Positions 33,889 to 41,634 of a stretch of DNA of 64,000 nucleotides are shown here, one piece after another. The notes beneath the pieces were generated by a model. That model saw only the letters and a program-made list of their open reading frames with translations. It searched no databases and was not told the origin of the DNA. This DNA is from Galactobacter valiniphilus (GTDB lineage Bacteria; Actinomycetota; Actinomycetes; Actinomycetales; Micrococcaceae), in contig NZ_QQXK01000014.1 of NCBI RefSeq assembly GCF_003575975.1, positions 1 to 64,000 of the forward strand, in the 5' to 3' direction. Within the stretch, counting starts at the first letter, position 1, and every line of letters starts with the position of its first letter. The translations under genes were made by a program, and so were the position numbers.

Positions 33889-34710
33889 ATGACGACGCTC
33901 GTGGATTCCCCCACCAACGCCGCGGTGAGCCCCCTCACCGCGGCCGGCGCCCGCGCCGAGCTGGCAGCGACCTTCCTCGGCAACGGCGCCAACTACGACC
34001 GTTACCGCCCCGGCTTCCCCCTCGAGACGGTGCGCCGCGTCGCCGCCGCCCGCGGCGGATTGCTCGGGGACGTCCTCGACCTCGGCGCCGGGACGGGCAA
34101 GCTCACCGAGCTGCTGGTTCCCCGCGCCGATGCCGTCACGGCCATCGACCCCTCGGCCGACATGCTGGCCCAGCTCAGCGCCAAGCTGCCCGCCGTCGAC
34201 ACCCGCGTGGGCCTGGCCGAGGATCTCCCCCTCGCCTCCGGCTCGGTGGACGTGGTCACGGTGGCCCAGGCCTTCCACTGGTTCGATCGCGACGCCGCCT
34301 CGGCCGAGATCGCGCGCGTGCTGCGCCCGGGCGGCGTCCTCGCGATCGTGTGGACCGTCCCGGATCCGCGCTGCGCGTGGGATCGGGCCTGCTATCGCCT
34401 GGCCCATCCGCCCCGTGACCTCGGGGACGACGACGGCGCGCTGGCCTTGGGCGGCGACGTGCACACCCCGGCGCTGCCCGGATTCGAGACGCTGCGCGGC
34501 GAGCGGCTGCGCTGGAGCGAGCACCTCACGCGCAGCGACTACCTGCAGCGCTGGGGCACCGTCAGCACGCTCCTGGCCTCCTCGGAGGAGCAGCGCGCCG
34601 CGACGCTCGCCGGCATGGAGGCGATCCTCGACGCCGATCCGGACAGCGCCGGGCGTCAGCTCCTGAAGGTCCGCCACATCACGGAGGTCATCACCTACCG
34701 GGTGCGCTGA
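33889..34710 (+). CDS. Class I SAM-dependent methyltransferase
   Basis: A 273-residue methyltransferase of the UbiE/type-11 kind. NYDRYRPGFP precedes motif I (VLDLGAGTGKLTELL, about residues 65-79), then AVTAIDPSADML, the motif around DVVTVAQAFHWFD and RVLRPGGVLAIVWTV. This pattern is shared by small-molecule methyltransferases; the QAFHWFD variant is common in fungal-and-actinobacterial trans-aconitate-like enzymes, but the substrate cannot be told. The ATG at 33889 lacks a good ribosome site; an upstream in-frame start at 33853 is possible. Confidence 0.84.
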   Translation: MTTLVDSPTNAAVSPLTAAGARAELAATFLGNGANYDRYRPGFPLETVRRVAAARGGLLGDVLDLGAGTGKLTELLVPRADAVTAIDPSADMLAQLSAKLPAVDTRVGLAEDLPLASGSVDVVTVAQAFHWFDRDAASAEIARVLRPGGVLAIVWTVPDPRCAWDRACYRLAHPPRDLGDDDGALALGGDVHTPALPGFETLRGERLRWSEHLTRSDYLQRWGTVSTLLASSEEQRAATLAGMEAILDADPDSAGRQLLKVRHITEVITYRVR

Positions 34711-34734
34711 GCGCGGCGCGGGCAGGGCGCGGGC

Positions 34735-35205
34735 TCAGCGGTAGGGCGTGAACACGCGCTTGCCCCGGCGCCACCGCCACGGGACGAAGGACGAGAGACC
34801 CACCCCGTAGGAGTCCTCGCCCGTCAGGATGCGGGCGGCCGCTCCGGCCGCCACCATCCCGTGTTCGGCCACATCGCGCACCACCTCCGCCACGCTGCCC
34901 GCGAGTTCCTCCGGCGTGCCGCGCCAGACCCAGAAGAAGACGCCTCCGCACGTCAGCGAGGCCTCCTCCTCGTCAGCGAGCGACACGGTGATCTGCGCTG
35001 CCGTCCCGGAGCTTGGCGTGATCTCCAGCTCGGGGCCGAACTCGTGGTCCGGGCCCCGTTCCTCCACGACGGCGAGTCCCGCACTCACCCACGGCGAGCA
35101 CGCCGCAAGGACCGCCGAGCGCACGAGCCGCCAAGCGGCGTCGTACTCCGCCCGCCCGCGGGAGTCAGCGGCCTTCCCCGGCTCCGCCGGACCCGGGTCC
35201 GTCAC
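34735..35205 (-). CDS. Hypothetical protein coupled to a dihydrodipicolinate synthase-like gene
   Basis: A 156-residue soluble protein with no family I recognise. It has an acidic centre (LADEEEASLTCGGVFFWVWR), helical segments around RLVRSAVLAAC and VAEVVRDVAEHG, and a basic end (RWRRGKRVFTPYR). The GTG at 35205 overlaps the upstream stop (GTGA). It resembles small immunity- or repeat-family proteins only in size; nothing supports a function. Confidence 0.6.
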   Translation of the reverse strand: MTDPGPAEPGKAADSRGRAEYDAAWRLVRSAVLAACSPWVSAGLAVVEERGPDHEFGPELEITPSSGTAAQITVSLADEEEASLTCGGVFFWVWRGTPEELAGSVAEVVRDVAEHGMVAAGAAARILTGEDSYGVGLSSFVPWRWRRGKRVFTPYR

Positions 35206-35861
35206 CGCGCCCTGCCGGAGACACCCAGCGCGGCGAGCGCCTCCGCGACCTCTGCCTGCTCGCCCGCGCCCAGAGGCAAGAGCGGGCGCGGCAGGAAGTC
35301 AGCGCCCAGGCCCAGCTGCGTTGCCACGGTGGCCGCCACGCGGGCCCCGGCCTCACCCGGACCCAGTGGCACCCCCGGAATCTTCACGGAGGCCACCGGC
35401 CCCAGGGCAGCGACCTCGGCGTAGAGCTCGTCGTCGAACGTAAAGCCCGTGGTGCCGGGGTTGTCGTAGATGCACAACTGCACGGACAGCTCGGCGCAGG
35501 CGTCGCGATACAGGCCCAGGGCCTCGGCGCGCGTGAGCCGCTGATATAACACGGGCGCCAGGAGCACGCCGGAGGCCCCGGCCGACTGCACCCCCTCGGC
35601 GAGCTCCAACACGGTGCGCGTGGCCGGCGCCCCGATGCTCACGAGCACCGGCACGTCGCCGGCCTCCTCGACCGCCGCGCGCGTGAGCCGCACGCGTTCC
35701 TCGACGCTCAGGTAGGCATAGTGCCCCGTGGAGCCGAGCGCGCCGATGGAGTCGACGCCGCTCGCGGCCAGCCCCGCGATGATGCGGCGGAAGGCCGCCT
35801 CATCCGGGGTGCCGTCGACGAAGGGCGTGGGGGCAAAGGCGCTCAGGCCGCGAAAGTCCAT
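35202..35861 (-). CDS. Dihydrodipicolinate synthase-family aldolase, internally shortened
   Basis: A DapA/NanA-type aldolase homologue of only 219 residues against about 290-300 for the family. The N-terminal barrel is normal (SAFAPTPF, IGALGSTGHYAYLSVEER, catalytic-tyrosine region CIYDNPGTTGF) up to the Schiff-base lysine in ASVKIPGVP. Then about 70-85 residues of the barrel are missing and the sequence resumes at the C-terminal helices (LPRPLLPLGAGEQAEV). The join is in frame, so it looks like a deletion allele that probably cannot fold as a complete barrel. The ATG at 35861 is chosen as the family start. Confidence 0.75.
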   Translation of the reverse strand: MDFRGLSAFAPTPFVDGTPDEAAFRRIIAGLAASGVDSIGALGSTGHYAYLSVEERVRLTRAAVEEAGDVPVLVSIGAPATRTVLELAEGVQSAGASGVLLAPVLYQRLTRAEALGLYRDACAELSVQLCIYDNPGTTGFTFDDELYAEVAALGPVASVKIPGVPLGPGEAGARVAATVATQLGLGADFLPRPLLPLGAGEQAEVAEALAALGVSGRAR

Positions 35862-35969
35862 GTGTTCATCCTCGCCGTGGGCTGGCCCCGTCCCAAGCGG
35901 CAGCCTGTTCCCCGACCACCCCACCGGGAAAGAAATCTGGGCTCAAGGAAACTTTTCTTTCCACCGCGC

Positions 35970-37118
35970 CTAAACCAGCTCCAGGATCGTGACGTCGGCC
36001 TGGCCGCCGCCCTCGCACATCGTGAGCAGCCCGCGGCGGCCGCCGGTGTCCTCGAGCATGTGCAGCAGCGAGACGAGCAACCGCGCGCCCGTCGCCCCGA
36101 TGGGGTGCCCCAGCGCGATGGCCCCGCCGCGAGGATTGAACCGGGCCGAGTCCACGCCGAGCTCGCGCTGCCAGGCGAGCGGCACCACTGAAAACGCCTC
36201 GTTGACCTCGAACACGTCGATGTCCCCGATCCCGAGCCCGGTCCGGGCCAGCGCGCGCCGCGTCGCCTCGATGGGCGCCGCGAGCATCATGACGGGGTCC
36301 CCGCCGCGGGCCGAGGTGTGCGTGATCCGCGCGCGCGGCGTCAGGCCGCGTTCGCGCACGGCCCGCTCAGAGGCGATGAGCAGCGCCGCCGCGCCGTCCG
36401 ACATCTGCGATGCCGTCGCCGCGGTGTGCAGGCCGCCGGCCACGATCGGCTCCAGGGCGGCCATGCGCTCACGGTCCGGCGTGCGCGGCCCCTCGTCGGC
36501 GCTCAGGCCGGCCAGCGGCACGATCTCCCGCTCGAACGCACCCGCCGCCTGCGCGGCCAGCACCCGCTCGTGCGAGCGCACGGCAAAGTCCTCGAGCTCG
36601 CCGCGGGAAAAACCCCAGTGCGCGGCCATGAGCTCGGCCCCGCGGAACTGCGAGATCTCCTGCCCGCCATAGCGCGCGGCCCACCGCTGCGAGCCGGCGA
36701 AGGGATCCGCGAAGCCCCAGGCCTCCCCCGCCCGGTTCGAGGCCTGCAGCGGCACCGAGCTCATGGACTGCACGCCGCCGGCCACCACCAGGTCGGCCGC
36801 CCCGGAGAGCACGGCCCGCGCCGCGAGGCTCACCGCCTGCTGCCCCGAGCCGCACTGCCGCTCCACCGTGGTTCCGGGCACCCCCTCGGGCAGCCCGGCC
36901 GCGAGCCACGCGTTGCGCGCGATGTTCATTGACTGCGGCCCCAGCTGATCGATGCACCCCAGGATCACCTCGTCCACTCCGTCCGGGTCCGCGCCCGAGC
37001 GCCCCAGGAGCGCCTCGAGCGGCGCGGCGGCCAGGTCCAGCGGGTGCACGGAGGCGAGCCCCTTGCCTCGCTTGCCCACGGGCGTGCGCACCGCGTCGAC
37101 GATGTAGGCCTCGGCCAT
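35970..37118 (-). CDS. Acetyl-CoA C-acyltransferase (thiolase)
   Basis: A 382-residue thiolase that cleaves or condenses 3-ketoacyl-CoA in fatty-acid oxidation or acetoacetyl-CoA formation. The catalytic set is complete: C89 in VERQCGSGQQ, the histidine in GHPIGATGARL and the C-terminal cysteine in MCEGGGQADV. The N-terminus AYIVDAVRTPVGKRGKG is typical of FadA/AtoB-like actinobacterial thiolases. The ATG at 37118 follows CGGGAGGAACC. It has no beta-oxidation partners nearby. One copy of the recurring 10-mer lies 28 bp upstream. Confidence 0.92.
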   Translation of the reverse strand: MAEAYIVDAVRTPVGKRGKGLASVHPLDLAAAPLEALLGRSGADPDGVDEVILGCIDQLGPQSMNIARNAWLAAGLPEGVPGTTVERQCGSGQQAVSLAARAVLSGAADLVVAGGVQSMSSVPLQASNRAGEAWGFADPFAGSQRWAARYGGQEISQFRGAELMAAHWGFSRGELEDFAVRSHERVLAAQAAGAFEREIVPLAGLSADEGPRTPDRERMAALEPIVAGGLHTAATASQMSDGAAALLIASERAVRERGLTPRARITHTSARGGDPVMMLAAPIEATRRALARTGLGIGDIDVFEVNEAFSVVPLAWQRELGVDSARFNPRGGAIALGHPIGATGARLLVSLLHMLEDTGGRRGLLTMCEGGGQADVTILELV

Positions 37119-37265
37119 GGTTCCTCCCGTTGCTCTGTCCACACTGCCCGACGGCGCGTGGCCGGCACGGGTGCGTGCCGCACCCCGGGTGCCTCACCCG
37201 GCACCGCGCCCCAGGCACGGCACGCGCCGGGCGCGACCTCCCGCCGTCGTGCTGTGAACACCGAC

Positions 37266-37271
37266 CATACT
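37266..37271 (+). promoter_or_regulatory. Candidate leaderless -10 (CATACT)
   Basis: Six-base box one mismatch from TANNNT, 7 nt before the GTG at 37279; no ribosome site. Confidence 0.45.
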
Positions 37272-37278
37272 GGGGTGC

Positions 37279-37806
37279 GTGAGTGATGAGCAGAGCACCG
37301 ACCCGCTGGACGCCATCGACTGGCCCGTGCGCACCAAGCGCTTGGTGCTGCGCCGGTCGACGCTGCAGGACTCCGACGCCATGTGGGAGTACCGCCGACG
37401 CCCCGAGGTCAGCGAGTGGCTCGGCTGGATTCCGGCGGATCGCGCCGACTGGGATGCCGAGTACCCGGGGCGCCACGGCATCAACGTGGCGATCGAGCTG
37501 GACGGCCGGGTGATCGGCGACGTCATGATCCGGATCGGCGACGGCTGGGGCCAGCGCGAGGTCAAGGACCTGGCCACGGGGGTCGAGGCCGAGCTCGGCT
37601 GGACGCTGCACCCTGACTTCCAGGGGCGCGGCTACGCGAGCGAGGCCGTCCGCGCCGTCATCGGACTGTGCTTCACGCAGCTGGGCCTGCGCCGCGAGGC
37701 CTACAACGTCAAGGAATCCCTGCACGGGACCCGCGGTTGGATCGACGGCGTCGCCTACGCCCTCCTGGCCGAGGAGTGGCCTACGCCCACGTCCCCTGCG
37801 GCGTGA
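37279..37806 (+). CDS. GNAT acetyltransferase (RimJ/RimL-like), internally shortened
   Basis: A 175-residue ribosomal-protein-acetylase-like protein. Strand/helix motifs RTKRLVLRR, GWTLHPDFQGRGYASEAVRA (acetyl-CoA pyrophosphate loop) are normal. In relatives GLRRV is followed by about 20 residues ending GMRRE before the closing AYNVKESLHG; here CFTQLGLRR joins straight to EAYNV. The segment lost normally carries the N-x-x-S-x-R-x-x-E motif (catalytic-loop helix). Slippage between the two GxRR-coding segments would explain it. The enzyme may be inactive. It overlaps the YCII gene convergently. Confidence 0.75.
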   Translation: MSDEQSTDPLDAIDWPVRTKRLVLRRSTLQDSDAMWEYRRRPEVSEWLGWIPADRADWDAEYPGRHGINVAIELDGRVIGDVMIRIGDGWGQREVKDLATGVEAELGWTLHPDFQGRGYASEAVRAVIGLCFTQLGLRREAYNVKESLHGTRGWIDGVAYALLAEEWPTPTSPAA

Positions 37807-38152
37807 TGGAGGTGGCCGCGGCGCGGACCTCGAGCGTCCCGTAGGCCACGCCCGGGCACTTCTTGGCCCAGGCGACGGCCTCGTCGCGCGAGTCGACGTC
37901 CACGACAAACACGGCGCCGAGCGGCTGCGTGAGGCGTTCGGGCGGGCCCACCGTGAGGTGCACCGCGCCGTCGCGCTCGGCAACACACACGGCCGTGTCC
38001 TCGGTGTCGAACACCTCTCCCGCCACAAACACGCCGCGCTCCACGAGCTCGGCCGCGAAGGCGCGGTAGCCGGCCTTGGCCGCCTCGATCACCTCGGGCG
38101 CGATCTCGCCGGGGGCCGGCTCCGGGGCGTACAGCAGGATCGTGAAGTGCAT
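37781..38152 (-). CDS. YCII-related domain protein
   Basis: A 123-residue member of the YCII/dimeric alpha-beta-barrel superfamily. Features are the N-terminal strand MHFTILLYAPE, the central DTAVCVAERDGAVHLTVGPP, and the strand-helix GAVFVVDVDSRDEAVAWAKK. Related actinobacterial proteins are encoded beside ECF sigma factors; none is here. The ATG at 38152 follows AAAGGAGCACGCC. The function is unknown. Confidence 0.85.
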   Translation of the reverse strand: MHFTILLYAPEPAPGEIAPEVIEAAKAGYRAFAAELVERGVFVAGEVFDTEDTAVCVAERDGAVHLTVGPPERLTQPLGAVFVVDVDSRDEAVAWAKKCPGVAYGTLEVRAAATSITPQGTWA

Positions 38153-38319
38153 GGCGTGCTCCTTTGCTCGCTCGGCTCGAACGCCTCTCGTGGCTCGCCG
38201 GGCCCTGCCCAGCGGCTTGGCCCCATCCTGGCCCGCGCGGCGGCCCAGCGGAAGGGGAAACGCCGCCCCGGCCGGGCCGAGCCCCGTGGGCGGGCACCGG
38301 GTTCCGCCGCGGGCCGCGG

Positions 38320-38757
38320 TTACGCGAAGGCCGGGTTCCTGAAGAGATAGATGCCCACCGTCACGCCGCTCACGGCCGTGTCCTCGCCGGAGACGAACAC
38401 GCGCGAGGAGCTCGACTGCCCCGTCACCTGGTAGACGTAGCCGACGTGCTCCAGCCGCCAGCCGAGCGCCTCGATCTGGCCCAGGGTGGTCGCCGCGCTC
38501 GTGACCTGGCCGGTCGCCGCGTGCCGGCGATCGCCGAACATGGCGTCGCGCTCCTGGGCGTTGACCGCGAGCTGCACCTCGTAGAAGCGCTCCCCCGCTG
38601 CCAGCGCGGCCTCCGCGCCACCCACGGGCGAGGCGAGCCACTGCTGGCGCACGCGCTCGTTGTTCGCCTCCTGGCGGCGCAACCCCTCGAGGCGGTCCTC
38701 CTCGGCCCGGGCCGCCGCGGCGGCCGCCTTCTCTTCCTCGCTCCTGAACAGCCCCAC
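38320..38757 (-). CDS. Conserved hypothetical protein with N-terminal charged helix
   Basis: A 145-residue protein. Residues 5-40 form a strongly charged, Ala/Glu/Arg-rich helix (EEEKAAAAAARAEEDRLEGL), likely a coiled coil. The C-terminal half has a beta-rich look (LGWRLEHVGYVYQVTGQSSS, then SGVTVGIYLFRN). The GTG at 38757 follows GAGGTGCACC. I know no named domain. It is probably cytosolic; neighbours do not help. Confidence 0.65.
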   Translation of the reverse strand: MGLFRSEEEKAAAAAARAEEDRLEGLRRQEANNERVRQQWLASPVGGAEAALAAGERFYEVQLAVNAQERDAMFGDRRHAATGQVTSAATTLGQIEALGWRLEHVGYVYQVTGQSSSSRVFVSGEDTAVSGVTVGIYLFRNPAFA

Positions 38758-38834
38758 GGTGCACCTCGTCTCCCCTTCGCCGCGGACGCGGCGAGCTCTA
38801 CGTTCCCACCCGGCGTCGTGCGCCGGACCCGAGT

Positions 38835-40091
38835 TCAGAGCGTAGCTGGGCGCGGCGAGGGCCTGCCGCTCGGCTCGCCGCGCAGCACGGTCCACGCCAG
38901 GAGCATGGCGAGCAGCACCATGGCGCCCACGGCGGCCACCACGCCGCCCCAGCCCAGCGACTGGAAGGCCAGCCCGACGGCCCACCCGAACAGCGAGGAG
39001 CCGCCGTAGTAGGCGAGGTTATACAGGCTGGAGGCCTGCGCCCGCCCCGTCGTCACGAGCCGCGGCACCCAGCCGGAGGCCGTGGCGTGGGCGGCGAAGA
39101 AGCCGGCCGTGAACACCAACAGGCCCAGCACCACAGCGGGCAGCCAGCTCGACGCCGTGACCACGAGTCCCAGCAGCATGAGCGCCGCGGAGCCCAGGAG
39201 GACCGGGAGGCGCCCGCGCGTGGACGCGAGCCGGCCGGAGAACGCGGAGGACCAGGTCCCCGAGAGGTAGGCAAGGAACAGGAAGGAGGAGATCGCAGCG
39301 GGGATCAGGAACGGCGGGGCTTGGAGCCGGAAGCCCAGGTAGTTGTAGACCGCCACGAAGCCGCCCATCAGCAGGCCGCCCTGGGCAAAGAGCACCACGA
39401 GGCGGCGGTCCTTGAGGCAGGCCAGCAGCTTGCGCGCCAGCGGGATGTCCCGCGAGGAGTGCCGCACCACCGGCACAAAGCCGCGCGGCGCCGGCGCCGT
39501 GAGGAAGAAGATCACGCCCGCGACGGCCGCCAGCAGGGAGACCACGAGCGTCCCGGCCCGCCAGGAGACGAACTCGCTCAAAGGGCCGGCCACGATGCGC
39601 CCGAACAGCCCGCCCAGCGAGGTGCCGGAGATGTAGGTTCCGCTCGCCACGGCGGCGGCCAGCGGGCTGATCTCCTCCGTGAGGTAGGCCAGGGCGATCG
39701 CCGGGATGCCGCCGAGCGCGAGGCCCTCGACGAAGCGCAGCGCCAGGAGCACCTCGAAGGTCGGGGCGAACGGCACCAGCAGGCCCAGGATCACGGCGGC
39801 CGTGAGCGAGACGCGCATGGTGGCGCGGCGCCCGCGGCGGTCGGCCAGGATGGACCACGGGATGACGGCCGCGGTGAGGCCGAGCGTGGACATCGACACG
39901 GCCAGCGCCGCGGTGGATTCGGAGACGCGCTGGTCCGCGGCGAGCTCGGGGAGCACGCCCTGGACCGAGTAGAGCTGCGAGAAGGTCGCGACGCCGGCGG
40001 CGAACAACGCGAGGATCATGCGCCGGTAGCCGGCGCTCCCACGCTCGTGCCCGCCAAAGGGCGAGCCCCCGGCGGCGGAAGAGGATGACAC
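38835..40091 (-). CDS. MFS transporter, YnfM-like
   Basis: A 418-residue, 12-helix major facilitator. Signature loop 2-3 reads SILADRRGRRATMR and helix 1 begins ILALFAAGVATFSQLYSVQG, typical of the arabinose-efflux/YnfM group, in which members export sugars or drugs. A central cytoplasmic loop spans about residues 200-225. The GTG start lies 16 bp after the CPBP gene stop, so the two form a likely operon. The substrate is unknown. Confidence 0.87.
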   Translation of the reverse strand: MSSSSAAGGSPFGGHERGSAGYRRMILALFAAGVATFSQLYSVQGVLPELAADQRVSESTAALAVSMSTLGLTAAVIPWSILADRRGRRATMRVSLTAAVILGLLVPFAPTFEVLLALRFVEGLALGGIPAIALAYLTEEISPLAAAVASGTYISGTSLGGLFGRIVAGPLSEFVSWRAGTLVVSLLAAVAGVIFFLTAPAPRGFVPVVRHSSRDIPLARKLLACLKDRRLVVLFAQGGLLMGGFVAVYNYLGFRLQAPPFLIPAAISSFLFLAYLSGTWSSAFSGRLASTRGRLPVLLGSAALMLLGLVVTASSWLPAVVLGLLVFTAGFFAAHATASGWVPRLVTTGRAQASSLYNLAYYGGSSLFGWAVGLAFQSLGWGGVVAAVGAMVLLAMLLAWTVLRGEPSGRPSPRPATL

Positions 40092-40106
40092 GGTACGGCT
40101 CAGTTC

Positions 40107-40913
40107 CTAGGAGGGCAGGTACGGCGCCAGCAGCGTGGAGAGCGAGAGCGCCATGAAGTTCGAGAAGGCGTGCATGACCCAGGCGTAGCCGATGCTCTTG
40201 CCTGAAAGCACGTAGCCCACGCCGAAGGACACGCCCATCACCACATACGGCGCCGCGGTGATGACGGTGGGCCATTCCTTGCCGATGAAGTGCAGCGACA
40301 TGAACAGCAACGCGGAGACGACCACCATGATCCAGGGGTTGATCCAGCGCGAGAGCTTGCCGATGAGCAGGTGGCGGAAGACGAACTCCTCCACGAGCGG
40401 ACCCATGATGACCACCATGATCAGCATGAGCCCGAACGGCATGGCGGAGATGAGCTCGCTCGCCTCTTGCTGGTTGGCGCTCTGGCTGATGTCCTCCGGG
40501 TTGATCCCCATGGCGGTCGCGGCGACCGCCACGATCACGGCCGAGGTGATGATGGTGCTCAGCCACGCGCCGGGGATGCCCAGGTACTTGGCCCACGGGT
40601 ACCAGCGGAAGGTCTTGAAGGAGCGCCACAGCTCCGGGCCGAGCGCCCACAGGACCAGGGCGAAGGAGACCGCATAACTGACGAAGTTGGCGGCAAACAC
40701 CATGGCGTTCTCGTCGCGCCCCAGCAGCTCCGGCACGCCGGGGATGAACAGGACGAGCGCCCCGAGCCCCACGAACATGAGCAGGGCGTAGGCGAGGACC
40801 GTGATGAGGTCCCGCCACGTGAACTTTCCCAGCTTGGCCTCGGGGTGCCGCGGCCGCCGGGGCGGCGGCGCGGGGGCCCAGGGCATCACGGGCGGCTGCG
40901 GCGGGTAGCTCAT
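40107..40913 (-). CDS. CPBP family intramembrane glutamic endopeptidase
   Basis: A 268-residue membrane protease of the CAAX/bacteriocin-processing (Abi) family with about eight helices. The glutamate motif VEEFVFRHLL, the conserved histidine in LLFMSLHFIG and the HAFSNFMA motif supply the catalytic set. The N-terminal 25 residues are Pro-rich. The -10 TAGCAT seven nt upstream indicates the leaderless start at 40913; an ATG at 40922 overlaps that -10 and is unlikely. It may process or protect against peptides, or act in envelope maintenance. Confidence 0.86.
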   Translation of the reverse strand: MSYPPQPPVMPWAPAPPPRRPRHPEAKLGKFTWRDLITVLAYALLMFVGLGALVLFIPGVPELLGRDENAMVFAANFVSYAVSFALVLWALGPELWRSFKTFRWYPWAKYLGIPGAWLSTIITSAVIVAVAATAMGINPEDISQSANQQEASELISAMPFGLMLIMVVIMGPLVEEFVFRHLLIGKLSRWINPWIMVVVSALLFMSLHFIGKEWPTVITAAPYVVMGVSFGVGYVLSGKSIGYAWVMHAFSNFMALSLSTLLAPYLPS

Positions 40914-40920
40914 GGACCCC

Positions 40921-40926
40921 ATGCTA
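40921..40926 (-). promoter_or_regulatory. Leaderless -10 (TAGCAT) of the CPBP gene
   Basis: Minus-strand TAGCAT, 7 nt before the ATG at 40913; it rules out the ATG at 40922. Confidence 0.6.
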
Positions 40927-40941
40927 GGCGGGAGCCGCCGC

Positions 40942-41619
40942 TCAGTCCTCGCCGAGGACGCGCAGGCCGAGCTCCCTGGCCAGCGCCGGGGCCAGGGACT
41001 GCAGTTGCCAATCGGAGATCGTGGCGCCGCGCAGGCCCTGCACGGGGCCCACGGAGCTCAGCTGGGCCCCGCGCAGGTCCACGTCCTTGAGCACCGAGCC
41101 CCCGAGCAGGAGCCGGCCGATCCTCACCTCCCTGAGGGCCAGGCGCGTCACCTTGGCCTCCTCGAGGTCCAGCTCCTCGATGACCGCATCCTCGAGCACC
41201 ACATCGGAGACGATGCTGCGGCGCAGGTCCACGCGGCCCAGGCGGGCGCCGGAGACCGCCACGGCCTGCAGTTTGGAGTCCACGAGGTCCGCGGCCCCCA
41301 CCCGCAGGTGGCGGATCACCGTGTGCCGCCAGTGCGAGCGCGTGGCCCGCAGCTCGGCGGCGTCCACGGAGGCGATCGTGCAGCCCTCCACGCGGATGCG
41401 GGAGAGGTCGACGCCGTCCAGCCCGGCCTGCCGCAGCGTGCAGTCCCTGAAGCTCACATCACTCAGGTCGTCCACCTCGGGGGCACCCGTCAGGAGCACC
41501 TGGTCGAACTCCCCTCCGATCCCGACGTCCTCCCAGGAGACGGGGCGGGTGGCCGCCGAGGGATCGGCGAGTGGAACGCGCGGGGCGGCCGGGGCGAGGG
41601 GCTGGCGGGAGGCAGGCAT
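40942..41619 (-). CDS. Pentapeptide-repeat-like protein
   Basis: A 225-residue protein with a right-handed beta-helix look from about residue 45 to 195. Five-residue periodic Leu/Val-polar spacing is visible in DVSFRDCTLRQAGLDGVDL, and again in RVDLRRSIVSDVVLEDAVI and LKDVDLRGAQLSSV. Such proteins can mimic DNA (as Qnr and MfpA do) or be scaffolds; there is no proof of gyrase binding here. The ATG at 41619 has CACACT six nt upstream, perhaps a leaderless promoter. Confidence 0.78.
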   Translation of the reverse strand: MPASRQPLAPAAPRVPLADPSAATRPVSWEDVGIGGEFDQVLLTGAPEVDDLSDVSFRDCTLRQAGLDGVDLSRIRVEGCTIASVDAAELRATRSHWRHTVIRHLRVGAADLVDSKLQAVAVSGARLGRVDLRRSIVSDVVLEDAVIEELDLEEAKVTRLALREVRIGRLLLGGSVLKDVDLRGAQLSSVGPVQGLRGATISDWQLQSLAPALARELGLRVLGED

Positions 41620-41634
41620 GCCACCAGTGTGCAC

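Noticed and set aside
35862-35969. AT-richer gap between the aldolase-like and thiolase genes as a possible mobile-element scar
   Set aside because: Only 108 bp, without repeats at the borders or target duplication; more likely a promoter/terminator region.
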